From an uncultured Parabacteroides sp. (lineage in GTDB: Bacteria; Bacteroidota; Bacteroidia; Bacteroidales; Tannerellaceae), in assembly GCA_900552465.1 (NCBI GenBank), contig URZO01000068.1:1-24170 (forward strand): a DNA stretch of 24,170 nucleotides, in the 5' to 3' direction. The notes beneath the pieces were generated by a model, which saw nothing but the letters and a program-made list of their open reading frames with translations, was not told the DNA's origin and searched no databases. Below are positions 23,098 to 24,170 of the stretch, piece after piece. Each line of letters opens with the position of its first letter. The first letter of the stretch is position 1. A program made the translations under genes and the position numbers.

Positions 23098-23997
23098 ATG
23101 TCAGAAATTACAGCGTTAAACTTAGGTCTACTTCAACAAGACGAAGATTTCGGTTTCCACAACATCGCCCTCGCGGAATTCCAAAAGTGCACAGACTCTA
23201 AAATCACAGAGTTAGTAAACAACTACAAAGCCAAATACGACCTGTTCGACGAGACGATGAAAGTAGGTGGCGGCGAGAACGTGCTCTCCTACGACGTCAC
23301 CCGCCTCGACCAGATCCGCGATGAAGCATACGTAGGACTGAAACGGCAAAACAATGTCGCCCTGAATGATTTCGATCCGGTGAACGCCGAGATTGCCCGC
23401 CAGGTAGACATCATCCTGCGCCGCAACGGAGATCCCACAGCCCTTCCCTACCTGGCTGAAAACAGTGCGATCATCAATCTCGTTCAGGACCTCGAAGCAT
23501 TCGACAACCACGAGGAAGAAGAGCAACGCCCGGGCGAACTCTCCCTCCCGGCCAGCTCGCCGCTCGACGGCGTTTCGCTGGAAGGCGTCACCAACCGCCT
23601 TCAGAAGATAGGCCTCGACAGGTGGGTGGCACGGCTGAAGGAGGCGAATGAAAAATTCATCACCTTCTTTACGGACCGTAACAGCCAGCAGGCAACCCTC
23701 GTCACCGGCGCAACAAAGGCCGCCCGCCAGGAAACGGACACCGCCTACCGCGCCGTCGTCAAACGCCTCAACGCACTGGCCGAAATCAACGGCGACGCCG
23801 ACTACCTGGAAATCATCAACGAGATGAACCGCCTCATCGACCGCCAAAGAGCCATCCTCGCCACCCGCAAAACCCTCAACGCCAAAGCGGCTGCCCAGAA
23901 AAAAGCGGAAGAAGATAAAAAGGAGGATGACAAAAAGGAAGAAGAAACTACCGACAAAGAAAAACCGGGTGACGGAGGAAGACCGAGTGAATTGTAA
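23098..23997 (+). CDS. DUF6261-like protein
   Basis: A 299-residue cytoplasmic protein, no signal peptide or membrane helix. It resembles the Bacteroidetes DUF6261 family: helical, with ENVLSYDVTRLDQIRDEAYVGL near residue 60, FDP at about 92, an AENSAIINLVQDLE segment near 125 and a second helical half (LDRWVARLKEANEKF ... RLIDRQRAILATRKTLNA). The last 40 residues are a low-complexity, charged tail rich in K, E and D (coiled-coil or disordered). The family's function is unknown. It ends RPSEL, and has an internal RPGEL near residue 145, like the C-terminus RPGEL of the DUF4469-like protein at 5488. The gene has a strong promoter, a long repeat-bearing leader and its own terminator, so it is a single-gene unit. 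Confidence 0.7.
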   Translation: MSEITALNLGLLQQDEDFGFHNIALAEFQKCTDSKITELVNNYKAKYDLFDETMKVGGGENVLSYDVTRLDQIRDEAYVGLKRQNNVALNDFDPVNAEIARQVDIILRRNGDPTALPYLAENSAIINLVQDLEAFDNHEEEEQRPGELSLPASSPLDGVSLEGVTNRLQKIGLDRWVARLKEANEKFITFFTDRNSQQATLVTGATKAARQETDTAYRAVVKRLNALAEINGDADYLEIINEMNRLIDRQRAILATRKTLNAKAAAQKKAEEDKKEDDKKEEETTDKEKPGDGGRPSEL

Positions 23998-24019
23998 GGA
24001 ATTAGAAATTATGAATTAA
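23998..24019. repeat. AT-rich GAATTA filler repeat
   Basis: GGAATTAGAAATTATGAATTA directly after the DUF6261-like gene; a diverged copy of the motif at 10717-10740. Confidence 0.55.
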
Positions 24020-24026
24020 AAGAAGA

Positions 24027-24057
24027 AAGGCGGTGTTTTGACATACCGCCTTTTTTC
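24027..24057 (+). terminator. Intrinsic terminator of the DUF6261-like gene
   Basis: AAGGCGGT (24027-24034) pairs with ACCGCCTT (24045-24052), and T's continue to 24056. Confidence 0.85.
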
Positions 24058-24116
24058 TTTTAAAAGATATGGAAGTTGTTAAATGATGATTTGTCAGTGA
24101 ATATCGTATTTGTGAT

Positions 24117-24170
24117 ATAGCGTCGGGAGTATCTGTTTCCCCTCTTGAGAGGGGATAAGGGGTGTGTTAT
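24117..24170 (+). repeat. REP-like element, second family, right copy (runs off the window)
   Basis: 54 bp matching 10801-10854 at 50 positions in the same orientation, with the CCCCTCT/AGAGGGG hairpin and the AAGGGGTGTG tail. An inverted partner, as at 10875, may follow beyond the window edge. Confidence 0.8.

Overview
The window reads as a chromosomal segment of a Bacteroidales gut bacterium, most likely Parabacteroides or a close relative. The reasons are Bacteroidetes-type promoters (a -7 box TAnnTTTG with a TTG about 19-21 bp upstream) before many genes, AT-rich leaders instead of strong Shine-Dalgarno sites, DUF4469-like and DUF6261-like proteins, a GLUG-repeat surface protein with a Bacteroidales C-terminal sorting-type tail, and long FtsX/MacB-type permeases. 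This is inference from protein families; no database was searched.

Left part (1-4933): the 5' part of a tRNA-Pro(TGG) on the minus strand; an AT-rich serine-recombinase gene of the Mpi invertase type with a changed active site; a divergent pair made of a DJ-1/PfpI-like protein and an HxlR-type regulator around a perfect 14-bp palindrome; then rlmD (23S rRNA uracil methyltransferase) and an MltF-like lytic transglycosylase lipoprotein.

Middle part (4934-11036): a strong promoter at 5097-5128 drives about 300 nt of sequence with several nested, partly mutually exclusive stems that ends in a hairpin plus seven T, just upstream of a DUF4469-like gene. After that gene come four 23-bp hairpin repeats, three copies of a REP-like palindrome (one inverted, two in a 99-bp tandem duplication), and a 1347-residue secreted surface protein whose codon usage switches back and forth in blocks.

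Right part (11037-24170): a nucleotidyltransferase/HEPN toxin-antitoxin type pair whose HEPN gene is broken by an in-frame TAG; divergent tdh and kbl genes, which together turn threonine into glycine and acetyl-CoA; a PHP-domain phosphatase; an OmpR-type response regulator and its histidine kinase; two tandem paralogous ABC permeases on the opposite strand, ending 2 bp from the kinase gene; and a DUF6261-like gene with a long 5' UTR holding a 41-bp tandem repeat array. A 54-bp REP-like element occurs at 10801 and again, in the same orientation, at the right edge.

The strongest leads are the structured leader RNA before the DUF4469-like gene, the transcribed 41-bp array before the DUF6261-like gene, the recombinase lacking the usual catalytic serine, and the inactivated HEPN toxin beside an intact antitoxin-type partner.
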